Assembly: GCA_946612405.1 (NCBI GenBank)
Contig: CAMOEQ010000013.1
Location: 1-15,170 of the forward strand
Length of the DNA stretch: 15,170 nt
Direction: 5' to 3'
From: an uncultured Erysipelotrichaceae bacterium
Lineage (GTDB): Bacteria > Bacillota_I > Bacilli_A > RFN20 > CAG-826
Each line of letters begins with the position of its first letter. Positions within the stretch are counted from its first letter, which is position 1. Shown here piece by piece: positions 1-7,599 of this stretch. The notes below the pieces were generated by a model. It ran no database searches, was not told the DNA's origin, and saw nothing but the letters and a program-made list of their open reading frames with translations. A program made the translations under genes and the position numbers.

Positions 1-9
1 TGTTTTATT

Positions 10-15
10 TATAAT
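10..15 (+). promoter_or_regulatory. Candidate -10 box for tRNA-Gly(CCC)
   Basis: A perfect TATAAT lies 9 bases before the first base of the tRNA acceptor stem, the distance expected for a stable-RNA promoter. The matching -35 box would lie just outside the window, so this is only half a promoter. Confidence 0.5.
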
Positions 16-24
16 TATGACGAT

Positions 25-98
25 GCGCACGTAGTTCAATGGTAGAACTCTAGCTTCCCAAGCTAGTCACACGGGTTCGATTCCCGCCGTGCGCTCCA
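25..98 (+). tRNA. tRNA-Gly (anticodon CCC)
   Basis: A 74-base cloverleaf with encoded CCA. The acceptor stem is GCGCACG paired with CGTGCGC, the D arm is GTTC/GAAC, and the anticodon stem CTAGC/GCTAG encloses the loop TTCCCAA, which places CCC at positions 34-36 and reads the glycine codon GGG. The T arm carries TTCGATT. The outermost T-stem pair is an A-C mismatch in my fold, the only blemish. Discriminator T followed by CCA matches the second glycine tRNA in this window (9275-9348). A C34 glycine tRNA is a luxury isoacceptor in such an AT-rich genome, because a U34 tRNA can usually read GGG. Confidence 0.93.
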
Positions 99-113
99 AT
101 AAACTTATGATTG

Positions 114-135
114 GCAGTTTAATTACTGCTTTTTT
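114..135 (+). terminator. Intrinsic terminator of tRNA-Gly(CCC)
   Basis: The arms GCAGT (114-118) and ACTGC (125-129) with a six-base loop are followed directly by six T residues. It ends tRNA transcription on the plus strand. The T run overlaps the stop codon of the convergent minus-strand M6 protease gene (complement of 134-136). The same hairpin has no T run on the minus strand. Confidence 0.75.
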
Positions 136-1864
136 ATTGTTGAATATTTTTACTGATTTTAATGGTGGCTTTATCTTCACTCATTTCAACAAAATCAATT
201 GTGTATGGGAAGGTATCGCTATCATCCATCTTCGTGATAGTTTTGTGTCGTTTCGATAAGAATTTTGAATATTTATCAAAAGTGAAAGTATCACCCTTCA
301 TAAATAAATCAGAAGCCTTCAAAGTCTTACGTGAATTGTCTTCGTCACCAAAGGTATCAACCCCACCTTTTTGAATAAGTGTAATTAGTTTCATATCAGC
401 AATTTTTGATGAACCAATATATGAATATGAATAATCATATGAATTATTATCAATTACTAATCGACCTTCGCTTGGTTTATCAGTCGGCCTTAAGCTACTA
501 TTAAATAATCTTGAATCAATATGGTACATTCTAATGCCATATTTTTGTTCGCTACCTTTAAAAACATAGTTCCAATATTGAGAGAATTTAGCGTTATTTC
601 CATGTTTCGAAAATAGTTCAATTAAGAAATATTCATCAAAAGCAGAATTGTTAAAATTATCAGGATTTGCGGGAATAATTAAGCATTTTCCTTCTTTTGA
701 AGCTGATGGAATAGTGATTGTGCATTCGTCTTTAACAACGTATGAATCAATCCAACCAACACTTAATTTTGAATATGAATTCCAATCAAAAACATTGCCA
801 GATTGCATATCAAATTGACCAGTATAATCAACTAATCCAGCATAATCATAATAATCAGGAAGACCAAAAATATGACCTTGTTCATGGATTGGAGTGATTG
901 CGCTGCTATTGCCATATGCATCAATAAGATGTTCTAAAACTCCGGCTGAATAAGTTCTTGCAACAGGTTTTTCTAAACTTGGAGGATTATCTAATGTGCT
1001 CATGTGTGGCCACAAATTTGTTGCCCATGGTGATTTTCCGGTTTCGCTTTGATAAATTGATGGATTGAAATTAGTTACTAAATGAAAATTATCAATTGAA
1101 CCATTTTGATCTAAATCATATTCAGTCCAATCAATTTCAGGATGATTGTCTTCGATTGTACTAAGCGCTTCATTTATGCATTTAACAAGATAGGAATAAC
1201 TTGTTTGGATTTGATCGCTTGTATAATCGGTAAAATCATAGATTTCACTAACTAAGCCAGTGATATTCATTGCTCCATTTGAACAATCTTTATAATAAGA
1301 ATGTAAAGATAAAGGCGAATCACCAAAATATAAATCTTCAATTTCTGCTCGATATGTTTCACTCCATTCATCGAGCCAACTACCAGTTAAATTAACTGGG
1401 ATAACAAGCATTTTGACATCTCCAGTTGGAGTGGAATAATCATTATCAACATCTTTCGCAGTTATTTTGAGATCTTCTTTTTTTAATAAAGATACTTTTT
1501 CATCAACAACAAATTCTTTAGAATCGCTAATTCCTTGATAAGTGGCTTCTAAAATATATTTTTGCCCACTTATTAAAGGCGTATCGATGCAATCAACATC
1601 TTCTCCATCCTTAAATAATTTAAAACTAATTCCTTTATTTTGATTATCTTCGTAACAAGAATATGTAAGTTTACTTTTTGTCTCATCAAAATGAGTTACA
1701 TTAAAGTCAACAAATAAGTTATCTAAAATCTTTTCTTCTGCTGGAAAAGTGATGTTATCAGCAAATTCAAATTTAATGACTGTCTTAGGATCTGTTTGAG
1801 CACAGCCACTTAATGAAATAAGCATTAATGGTAATAAGATTTTAACTTCTAATTTCTTTTCCAT
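134..1864 (-). CDS. M6-family (immune inhibitor A-like) zinc metalloprotease lipoprotein
   Basis: Predicted secreted, membrane-anchored zinc endopeptidase of 576 residues. The N-terminus has Lys residues, a hydrophobic core and the lipobox LSGC with the lipidated Cys at about residue 21, so the mature protein would sit on the outside of the membrane. Residues about 25-130 look like an Ig-type or linker segment. The catalytic region starts near 'VKMLVIPVNL', and the zinc site is HEQGH at 327-331 followed by G334 and D337, the HExxHxxGxxD pattern of M6 and related metzincin-like peptidases. A stretch DLDQNGSID resembles a calcium-binding loop. The frame can also start at a TTG 9 bases upstream, immediately after a stop codon. 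I chose the ATG because it gives a cleaner signal peptide. No good ribosome site precedes either start, and a TATAAT lies 8 bases before the ATG, so the mRNA may be leaderless. The gene is divergent from the C11 protease lipoprotein. The substrate is unknown. Confidence 0.88.
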   Translation of the reverse strand: MEKKLEVKILLPLMLISLSGCAQTDPKTVIKFEFADNITFPAEEKILDNLFVDFNVTHFDETKSKLTYSCYEDNQNKGISFKLFKDGEDVDCIDTPLISGQKYILEATYQGISDSKEFVVDEKVSLLKKEDLKITAKDVDNDYSTPTGDVKMLVIPVNLTGSWLDEWSETYRAEIEDLYFGDSPLSLHSYYKDCSNGAMNITGLVSEIYDFTDYTSDQIQTSYSYLVKCINEALSTIEDNHPEIDWTEYDLDQNGSIDNFHLVTNFNPSIYQSETGKSPWATNLWPHMSTLDNPPSLEKPVARTYSAGVLEHLIDAYGNSSAITPIHEQGHIFGLPDYYDYAGLVDYTGQFDMQSGNVFDWNSYSKLSVGWIDSYVVKDECTITIPSASKEGKCLIIPANPDNFNNSAFDEYFLIELFSKHGNNAKFSQYWNYVFKGSEQKYGIRMYHIDSRLFNSSLRPTDKPSEGRLVIDNNSYDYSYSYIGSSKIADMKLITLIQKGGVDTFGDEDNSRKTLKASDLFMKGDTFTFDKYSKFLSKRHKTITKMDDSDTFPYTIDFVEMSEDKATIKISKNIQQ

Positions 1865-1872
1865 GGGCTTCA

Positions 1873-1878
1873 ATTATA
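1873..1878 (-). promoter_or_regulatory. Possible -10 box of the M6 protease gene
   Basis: On the minus strand TATAAT ends 8 bases before the chosen ATG. No convincing -35 sequence or extended TG is present. If real, transcription would begin almost at the ATG and the message would have essentially no leader, which fits the missing ribosome site. Confidence 0.3.
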
Positions 1879-1928
1879 TCTTTGTTAAAGATTTCTTGCA
1901 TCTTTTTTCTTACTAACATTCAAAAAAC

Positions 1929-1957
1929 TTTACTTATGTAAAAAAATTAGAGATAAT
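1929..1957 (+). promoter_or_regulatory. Promoter of the C11 protease lipoprotein
   Basis: A -35 box TTTACT (1929-1934) and a -10 box GATAAT (1952-1957) are separated by exactly 17 bases. The inferred start near 1964 leaves a short leader carrying the AGGAGAT ribosome site at about 1977-1983, before the ATG at 1989. Confidence 0.5.
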
Positions 1958-1988
1958 TATCTACCCCCTCGTGGGAAGGAGATAGCTG

Positions 1989-3530
1989 ATGAAAAAACGA
2001 TTGATTGTTCCAATTATACTTGTAACCCTTCTAGTCTCCGGATGTAATATATTACCATTTGGTCCAGGTTCAACTAATACATCTAATCCAACAACAACTA
2101 CAACCTCAACTTCTGATGAAAAGGTTCCAACTGTTGATTCGGTTACTTTAAATAAGGACGGTCTTAGATTAAAACCAGGTTCAACCTCGATTTTAACCGC
2201 TACTGTTAAAGGAACTAATAACCCATCTACAACTGTTAGTTGGGAATCTTCTGATAAGAGTCTTGCCACCGTTAGCGATGGAAAGGTTTCTATTTCATCA
2301 AGCGCTACTCCAAATAAAAGTGTAACAATTACCGCTATTTCAACTGTTGATTCTTCTAAGAAAGCATCTTGTGTCATTACTATTTTAGATCCCGCAGCAT
2401 TAGATGAATATACATTATTAATGTATGTCTGTGGTTCTACTTTAGAATACAATGATGAGTATTCTCGACTTGATGGGGCTGCTACTGAAGATATCAAAGA
2501 AATGGTTCAAACGAGTAATCAACCTGATGATGTTAATATCGTCATTCAAACTGGTGGCGCAACCCACTGGGCTAGCACATATGACATCAGTGCTTCAAAT
2601 ACATGCAGGTTCCACGTTAGAAACAATCAATTAATCAGCGATTCAAAAACCGCTAAATCCAATATGGGATTATCTTCAACTCTTGAATCATTCCTAACTT
2701 GGGGAATGCAAGAATATCCTGCTAAAAAATATGCTTTGGTTCTTTGGAACCACGGTGGAGCAGTTCATGGGGTTTGTTCCGATGAAAACTTTGGTGGTGA
2801 TATGCTTAAAACTTCCGAAGTTGCAACTGCGATGAAAAATGCTCTTAATACAGCTGGAGATTCTAAATTTGAATGGATTGGTTATGATGCATGCATCATG
2901 AATTATGCTGATAATATTGCTGTCATCTCTGATTATGCAAAATATATGGTTTGCTCTCAAGAATTAGAAAATGGCGATGGCTGGGCTTATGATAGATGGC
3001 TTCCAACTTTATACGCAAATCCTTTACTTGAAACCCCGACCTTATTAGATAAGATTTGTAATACTTTCGTTTCTCAATATGGAAGTACTTCAAGCAATGA
3101 TCAACAATTATCCGCTCTTGATTTATCAAAAGCTTCTGATTTTGTTTCAGCCTTTAAATCATATACATCTTCATTTACGACTGAAACAGCTTACAATAAT
3201 ATCTCAAGTGCATTTAGCAATACTCCTCTCACCTTTGGTGAAGATTGCTATGGTTTAGCAGATATGATTTCATTCTTAACAAAAATGAAAAGCAAATATT
3301 CTTCCATCTCTACAACCGAATTAGAAAACGCTACTAAAGCAATGGTTTTATCAAATGTATATGGTAAAAAATATTCATCAAATAAACCTTGTGGAGTTAA
3401 TGTTTTCTTTGCTAAATCACTCGATTGGCAATATCCACTTCAAGCTTTTAAGAGCGATTATACAACTAGCGATACCAAGTTCGATACTTGGCGAAAACTA
3501 AATATCGATTACGGCGAATGGGCTCGTTAA
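1989..3530 (+). CDS. C11 (clostripain-type) cysteine protease lipoprotein with Big_2-like domain
   Basis: Predicted cell-surface cysteine endopeptidase of 513 residues. Residues 1-19 form a lipoprotein signal ending LVSGC (Cys19). Residues 24-45 are a Ser/Thr/Asn-rich linker. Residues about 48-133 resemble a Big_2 bacterial Ig-like domain (pattern SVTLNKDGLRL, then VSWESSD and ATVS). From about residue 140 the peptidase C11 core follows: strand YTLLMYVCGS, then ALVLWNHGG with the putative catalytic His255, then GYDACIM with the putative nucleophile Cys302, then CSQELENGDGW, typical of the family. Clostripain relatives prefer Arg or Lys at P1; whether this one does cannot be told. A strong ribosome site (AGGAGA) supports the ATG. 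The gene has its own promoter and terminator, so it is monocistronic. It is divergent from another protease lipoprotein. Confidence 0.92.
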   Translation: MKKRLIVPIILVTLLVSGCNILPFGPGSTNTSNPTTTTTSTSDEKVPTVDSVTLNKDGLRLKPGSTSILTATVKGTNNPSTTVSWESSDKSLATVSDGKVSISSSATPNKSVTITAISTVDSSKKASCVITILDPAALDEYTLLMYVCGSTLEYNDEYSRLDGAATEDIKEMVQTSNQPDDVNIVIQTGGATHWASTYDISASNTCRFHVRNNQLISDSKTAKSNMGLSSTLESFLTWGMQEYPAKKYALVLWNHGGAVHGVCSDENFGGDMLKTSEVATAMKNALNTAGDSKFEWIGYDACIMNYADNIAVISDYAKYMVCSQELENGDGWAYDRWLPTLYANPLLETPTLLDKICNTFVSQYGSTSSNDQQLSALDLSKASDFVSAFKSYTSSFTTETAYNNISSAFSNTPLTFGEDCYGLADMISFLTKMKSKYSSISTTELENATKAMVLSNVYGKKYSSNKPCGVNVFFAKSLDWQYPLQAFKSDYTTSDTKFDTWRKLNIDYGEWAR

Positions 3531-3544
3531 GATATTGATTATTG

Positions 3545-3574
3545 AAAGAGCGAAGATATTCGCTCTTTTATTTT
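3545..3574 (+). terminator. Terminator of the C11 protease gene
   Basis: A strong perfect hairpin has the 10-base arms AAAGAGCGAA (3545-3554) and TTCGCTCTTT (3559-3568) around a four-base loop. It is followed by T, A and four more T. It begins 14 bases after the stop codon. Confidence 0.88.
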
Positions 3575-3617
3575 ATAAATATTTAAGATAAAATTATGTA
3601 GTTTGGAGGTAAAAAAT

Positions 3618-5336
3618 ATGAAAAATGTAGATCTTAAATTTGAACAAATACCTATCAAGAAAATCTCTTTAAAAAATGTTGAAAAGAAGATGATGTCTTT
3701 TATTGAACAGCTTAAGGCCGCTAAAGATTATAAGAGTGGCTTAAAAGTTATCAATGCTTTTGAAAAATATAGTTCTAAATTTCAGACCAATGTCACTGTA
3801 ATTAGCATTCGTTATTCTCTTAATACAACCGATAAAGCAATCGCGAAAGCTCAAGACGAAGTTGATGAGATGATGCCACTTATTTCTAATTACATCAATA
3901 TGTGGAACAAAGTTCTTGTAAAAGTTCCTTATCGAGCTGAACTTGAAAAGAAATTTTCTCCATATTATTTCAAGATGATTGAAAATTCACTTAAATCATT
4001 CGATGAAAAAATCATTCCTGAATTAATTGAAATCAATAAATTATCATCACAATATGATCGAATCTTGGGATCGGCTCAAATTGAATATAAAGGTCAAATC
4101 TATAATATTCCTCAAATGGGTAAATTCTCTAATTCGAAACTCCGTGAAGAAAGAAGAGAAGCTTCAATTAAAATCGATGAATTCTTCCAAGAACACGAAC
4201 AAGAAATTGGTGATATTTATTCTAAATTAGTCCTTCTTAGAGATAAGGCCGCTAAGAAACTTGGTTATAAAGATTTTACTGAACTTGGTTATCTCTCTTT
4301 AGGTCGAGTTGATTACGATGCCAAAATGGTTGAAAAATATCGTAAACAAATCGCTGAAGTAGTTGTTCCAGTCGCTCAAAAACTCTACAAATCTCAAGCA
4401 AAACGTATTGGAATCCCATTTAAAAAGATGTATTCATACGATTACAATTTGATGTATTTAAGTGGCAATCCTGAACCAATTGGTGACCCAGAATATTTAG
4501 TGGAATCTGCTACAAAAATGTATCATGAGATGAGTAAAGAAAGTGGTGAATTCTTTGATTTTATGAAAGAACACCATCTCCTCGATTTAGTTGCTCGTCC
4601 AGGCAAACAACCTGGTGGATATATGACCTTCTTAGATGAATATAAAATGCCATTTATTTTCTCTAACTTTAATGGCACCGAACATGACGTTAACGTTCTA
4701 ACTCACGAAGTGGGCCATGCTTTCCAAGGTTATTTATCTAGAAACATCAAGCCATCCGATTTTAGATCTCCAACTTTAGAAGCTTGTGAAATTCATTCGA
4801 TGTCGATGGAATTCTTTGCTTGGCCATGGGTTCAATTATTCTTTGGCAAAGATGCCGATAAATATCGTTATGGACATTTGTGTGATTCAATTGAATTCCT
4901 TCCATATGGAATAACTATTGATGAATTCCAACATTGGGTTTATGCTCATCCAACTGCAACCCATGAGGAAAGATGCAAAGCTTATCAAGAAATTGAAAGA
5001 AGATACACTCCTCATAAGGTTTATCCAGAAGAGATGAAAGTTGCTAATCATGGTGGTTGGTGGCTTAGACAAAGTCATATCTTTGGCTCCCCATTTTATT
5101 ACATCGATTATACTTTAGCCCAAGTTTGCGCTTTCCAATTCTTGGTCGAAATGACTAAGAACCGCGAAAAAGCTTGGCGAAAATATGTCAAATTATGTAA
5201 ATGTGGTGGTAAATACCCATTCGTTGAATTACTTAAGAAAAACCATTTAAGAAATCCATTTGAAGATGGTAATGTTGCGAAAGTAATTAAACCTCTTAAA
5301 AAGATTCTTAATAGTTTCGATGAAACAAAATTCTAG
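3618..5336 (+). CDS. M3-family oligoendopeptidase (PepF-like)
   Basis: Cytosolic zinc oligopeptidase of 572 residues that should cut short peptides. No signal peptide or membrane segment is seen. The zinc motif HEVGH lies at residues 363-367 in the context LTHEVGHAFQGY. The downstream segment EACEIHSMSMEF (388-399) supplies the third ligand, most likely Glu391 by comparison with the M3 pattern. The C-terminal FYYIDYTLAQ signature is typical of the M3B/oligoendopeptidase F group. Length agrees with the family (about 560-600). The frame is open from a TTG at 3603, but that lies inside the ribosome site GGAGG (3605-3609), so the ATG at 3618 is the start. A weak -10-like TAAAAT (3589-3594) precedes it. 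The gene is bracketed by terminators, so it is probably monocistronic. It may degrade peptides released by the two surface proteases upstream. Confidence 0.93.
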   Translation: MKNVDLKFEQIPIKKISLKNVEKKMMSFIEQLKAAKDYKSGLKVINAFEKYSSKFQTNVTVISIRYSLNTTDKAIAKAQDEVDEMMPLISNYINMWNKVLVKVPYRAELEKKFSPYYFKMIENSLKSFDEKIIPELIEINKLSSQYDRILGSAQIEYKGQIYNIPQMGKFSNSKLREERREASIKIDEFFQEHEQEIGDIYSKLVLLRDKAAKKLGYKDFTELGYLSLGRVDYDAKMVEKYRKQIAEVVVPVAQKLYKSQAKRIGIPFKKMYSYDYNLMYLSGNPEPIGDPEYLVESATKMYHEMSKESGEFFDFMKEHHLLDLVARPGKQPGGYMTFLDEYKMPFIFSNFNGTEHDVNVLTHEVGHAFQGYLSRNIKPSDFRSPTLEACEIHSMSMEFFAWPWVQLFFGKDADKYRYGHLCDSIEFLPYGITIDEFQHWVYAHPTATHEERCKAYQEIERRYTPHKVYPEEMKVANHGGWWLRQSHIFGSPFYYIDYTLAQVCAFQFLVEMTKNREKAWRKYVKLCKCGGKYPFVELLKKNHLRNPFEDGNVAKVIKPLKKILNSFDETKF

Positions 5337-5349
5337 TCGATAATGTAAG

Positions 5350-5376
5350 AAGGTTTCCCTAATAGGGAACCTTTTT
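5350..5376 (+). terminator. Terminator of the M3 peptidase gene
   Basis: The hairpin has arms AAGGT-T-TCCCT and AGGGA-ACCTT with an AAT loop and one bulged T. It is followed by a T run and starts 13 bases after the TAG stop. Confidence 0.82.
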
Positions 5377-5404
5377 ATTACGTCCTTTTTTCATTATATA
5401 GCGA

Positions 5405-5433
5405 TTTATTTTATTAAATAGTTTTGTTATAAT
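5405..5433 (+). promoter_or_regulatory. Promoter of the cdaA operon (extended -10)
   Basis: TATAAT at 5428-5433 is preceded by TGT, giving an extended -10 (TGnTATAAT). A weak -35 (TTTATT, 5405-5410) lies at 17-base spacing. The string TTTTGTTATAATTT recurs upstream of the last gene of the window (14907-14920), suggesting a shared housekeeping promoter type. The leader to the ATG at 5470 is about 30 bases and carries GAGG at 5459-5462. Confidence 0.6.
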
Positions 5434-5469
5434 TTAGCAGCAATTATATACAAGGATTGAGGTTTATTT

Positions 5470-6255
5470 ATGTTTAATATTAATGATGGTACATTTAATT
5501 TTGATAAGCCAGCGTTATGGATCGATTTGGTTTTATCATTAATTATCGCTTCAGTAGCGTTATATTTCTTACTTAAGGTCTTAAAAAGAAAATTCATCGT
5601 TGTCAATTTAGTGACAGCAATCATCGCCCTTTTTGCTGCTTGGTTTTTCGATTTAAAACTCTTATGGAATATAATGACCGTTTTACTCATCTGCCTCATT
5701 ATTGTTTCATTGGTAATAAACCAATCTGCTTTACGTGATTTATTTTCTAATTCACTTGGTAATCAAAAGATTAAAAATAACACTGAAAAAGTATTTGATC
5801 GTCATGCCTTACTTGTAAAGATTGACACTGCTGTTCAAAATTTATCGAAAAATAAAATCGGCGCGATCATTACTTTTGAAAGAGACACTAAGCTTGATGA
5901 TTTCATCAAAAGCGGAACAATATTAAACGCTCCAGTCACGCCAGAATTATTGATGACTATCTTCTATCCTGGTACCAGACTCCATGATGGAGCGGTGGTT
6001 ATTAGAAGAGATATAATTCTTGCTGCTTCAGTTTATTACACTCCAACAACCAAACCTCTTACAGGTAAATATGGTTCTCGCCATAGAGCATCCATCGGTA
6101 TCTCCGAAGTTTCTGATTCGGTCACCGTTGTTGTTTCTGAAGAAACAGGAAGAATTTCTCTTGCTATCGCTGGTGAATTAATTCATGTCCCAGCCGATAC
6201 ATTCTTAAGAAGCCTTGAAGATTATTTATTAGCAGTTCCAACTAATAAAGAATAA
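5470..6255 (+). CDS. cdaA: Diadenylate cyclase CdaA (c-di-AMP synthase)
   Basis: Makes cyclic di-AMP from two ATP at the membrane; in Firmicutes this messenger controls potassium and osmolyte transport. The 261-residue protein has three predicted membrane helices (about 17-37, 44-60, 67-86) and then the cytosolic DAC domain (about 105-245). Both hallmark motifs are intact: DGA at 173-175 in LHDGAVV, and RHR at 204-206 in GSRHRAS. Length is close to the usual 270. It heads a five-gene operon with spacings of 2 bases, 13 bases and then overlaps. The classical partners cdaR and glmM are not next to it; instead a degenerate Nudix protein and deoD follow. No regulatory element beyond the promoter is seen in the leader. 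Confidence 0.94.
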   Translation: MFNINDGTFNFDKPALWIDLVLSLIIASVALYFLLKVLKRKFIVVNLVTAIIALFAAWFFDLKLLWNIMTVLLICLIIVSLVINQSALRDLFSNSLGNQKIKNNTEKVFDRHALLVKIDTAVQNLSKNKIGAIITFERDTKLDDFIKSGTILNAPVTPELLMTIFYPGTRLHDGAVVIRRDIILAASVYYTPTTKPLTGKYGSRHRASIGISEVSDSVTVVVSEETGRISLAIAGELIHVPADTFLRSLEDYLLAVPTNKE

Positions 6256-6257
6256 TT

Positions 6258-6866
6258 ATGCAATTTAAACAATTTTACGATTTCGTTGTTAAAGTTCATT
6301 CCATCGCGAAGATTGGTTTAACTTATTCAACTGATCCATACGCACTAGAAAATTATCAAGAATTAAACGAAATATCTAAAGATATGCTTGAAAATTTTAT
6401 GGACGTAAAATTTGATAAACCAAGCATGTTCACCAAAGAAGTTTATCCTACTCCAAATATCTCTTGTCGCACTTTAATAGTGAATGATAAAGATGAAATC
6501 TTATTTGTTAAAGAAGCTAAATCTGAAAACTGGTCACTTCCTGGTGGCTGGTGCGATTTATATAAATCTCCAAGTGAATCTGCTTTAGCAGAAATATCTC
6601 AAGAAGCCGGAGTAGAAGCTAAAATAACTCGTCTATTAGCAGTCTTAGACCGTCGACCATATAAATCAAAACAAAGTGTTCCAGATTATGTTTTAATCTT
6701 TTTAGGAGATATTGGAAATCATAAATTCCATGAACACACTCATGAGACTAACGATGTGAAATTCTTCAAAATGAATGAACTTCCTGAATTATCTAGAAAA
6801 TTATCGATAGAAGAAATAAATAAAGCTATCGATGCATATAAAAATAACAAAGTTATATTTGATTAA
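6258..6866 (+). CDS. Nudix-family protein with N-terminal Nudix_N_2-like domain and degenerate Nudix box
   Basis: 202 residues. Residues 1-60 resemble the N-terminal helical domain found on nucleoside-diphosphate-X hydrolases (Nudix_N_2 type). Residues about 67-195 form the Nudix fold (RTLIVNDKDEILFVKE, then WSLPGGWCD). The box at 97-119 departs from the consensus GX5EX7REUXEEXGU: the first Glu is Lys103, the Arg is Ala111 and the first Glu of the EE pair is Gln115, while Gly97, Glu112, Glu116 and Gly118 remain. Loss of metal ligands suggests weak or no hydrolysis, or a ligand-binding role. The ATG lies 2 bases after the cdaA stop with no clear ribosome site of its own, so translation is probably coupled to cdaA. 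Family membership is secure; the substrate is unknown. Confidence 0.85.
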   Translation: MQFKQFYDFVVKVHSIAKIGLTYSTDPYALENYQELNEISKDMLENFMDVKFDKPSMFTKEVYPTPNISCRTLIVNDKDEILFVKEAKSENWSLPGGWCDLYKSPSESALAEISQEAGVEAKITRLLAVLDRRPYKSKQSVPDYVLIFLGDIGNHKFHEHTHETNDVKFFKMNELPELSRKLSIEEINKAIDAYKNNKVIFD

Positions 6867-6879
6867 AGGAGAGAAAAAT

Positions 6880-7599
6880 ATGCCAACACCTCATAACGAA
6901 GCTAAAAAAGGCGAAATCGCCAAAGTCGTATTAATGCCAGGAGATCCTAATCGAGCAACTTGGATTGCTGAAACATTTTTACATGATGTTAAATGTGTCA
7001 ATAAAGTCCGCGGATGCTTTTGCTATACTGGCTTAACTAAAAATGGAAAACGAATTTCCGTTATGTCCTCTGGTATGGGACATCCATCCATCGCGATTTA
7101 TTCATATGAACTTTACACTGAATATGATGTTGATTTAATTATCCGTGTTGGTACATGCGGTTCTTATCAAAAAAACATCGATTTAAGAGATATCTTATTA
7201 TGTTCGGCAAGCTCATCAGATTCAAATTATGCATCACAGTTTAACCTTAACGGTACTTATTCAGCCGTTGCAGATTTTGAAGCCCTTATGAGTGCTAAAG
7301 AAATTTTAGATGCTAAAAAATATCCATATCATATTGGCAATATTTTCTCTGCTGATGTCTTCTATGATTTTGATAAAGAAATCTGGAAAAAATGGGCCAA
7401 ACTTGGTGTTATGGGTGTTGAAATGGAATCATACGCTCTTTATATCAATGCCGCTTATTTAAATAAACGCGCCTTAACTATGTTAACTGTCACTGATAAT
7501 TTTGTTAAAGAAGGTCGCTTAAGCGCTGAAGAAAGACAAAACGGTTTATATAAAATGGTTGAAGCAGCCGTCTTAACCGCCGAGAAATACGCTGAATGA
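6880..7599 (+). CDS. deoD: Purine nucleoside phosphorylase, DeoD type
   Basis: Phosphorolyses purine (deoxy)ribonucleosides to the base and (deoxy)ribose-1-phosphate in the cytosol, for salvage. The protein is 239 residues, the usual DeoD length. Visible signatures: His5 near the N-terminus, the phosphate-loop MPGDPNRA (19-26), SSGMGHPS, the RVGTCGS segment (89-95), GVEMES (179-184) contacting the nucleoside, and TVTDN with the likely catalytic Asp206. The frame is open from 6832 inside the Nudix gene, but AAGGAG at 6866-6871 points to the ATG at 6880. It ends in TGA, and the next gene starts within that stop (ATGA). It sits in the cdaA operon, an unusual partner for a c-di-AMP synthase. Confidence 0.95.
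   Translation: MPTPHNEAKKGEIAKVVLMPGDPNRATWIAETFLHDVKCVNKVRGCFCYTGLTKNGKRISVMSSGMGHPSIAIYSYELYTEYDVDLIIRVGTCGSYQKNIDLRDILLCSASSSDSNYASQFNLNGTYSAVADFEALMSAKEILDAKKYPYHIGNIFSADVFYDFDKEIWKKWAKLGVMGVEMESYALYINAAYLNKRALTMLTVTDNFVKEGRLSAEERQNGLYKMVEAAVLTAEKYAE

Noticed and set aside
1961..2497. 178-codon open frame on the minus strand across the start of the C11 protease gene
   Set aside because: It lies antisense to a secure gene, no family pattern is seen in its translation, and its frame is kept open by the Ser/Thr-rich codons of the other strand.
3603..3617. TTG start that would lengthen the M3 peptidase by five residues
   Set aside because: The codon lies in the ribosome site GGAGG used by the ATG at 3618.
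6832..6879. Upstream ATG that would extend deoD by 16 residues
   Set aside because: It is inside the Nudix gene, lacks a ribosome site, and the 239-residue form from 6880 matches the family length with His5 in place.
7596..7599. TGA read as Trp (Mollicutes code 4)
   Set aside because: All genes use TGG for Trp, and deoD ends exactly at this TGA at the expected length. Read-through would add only six codons before a TAG.
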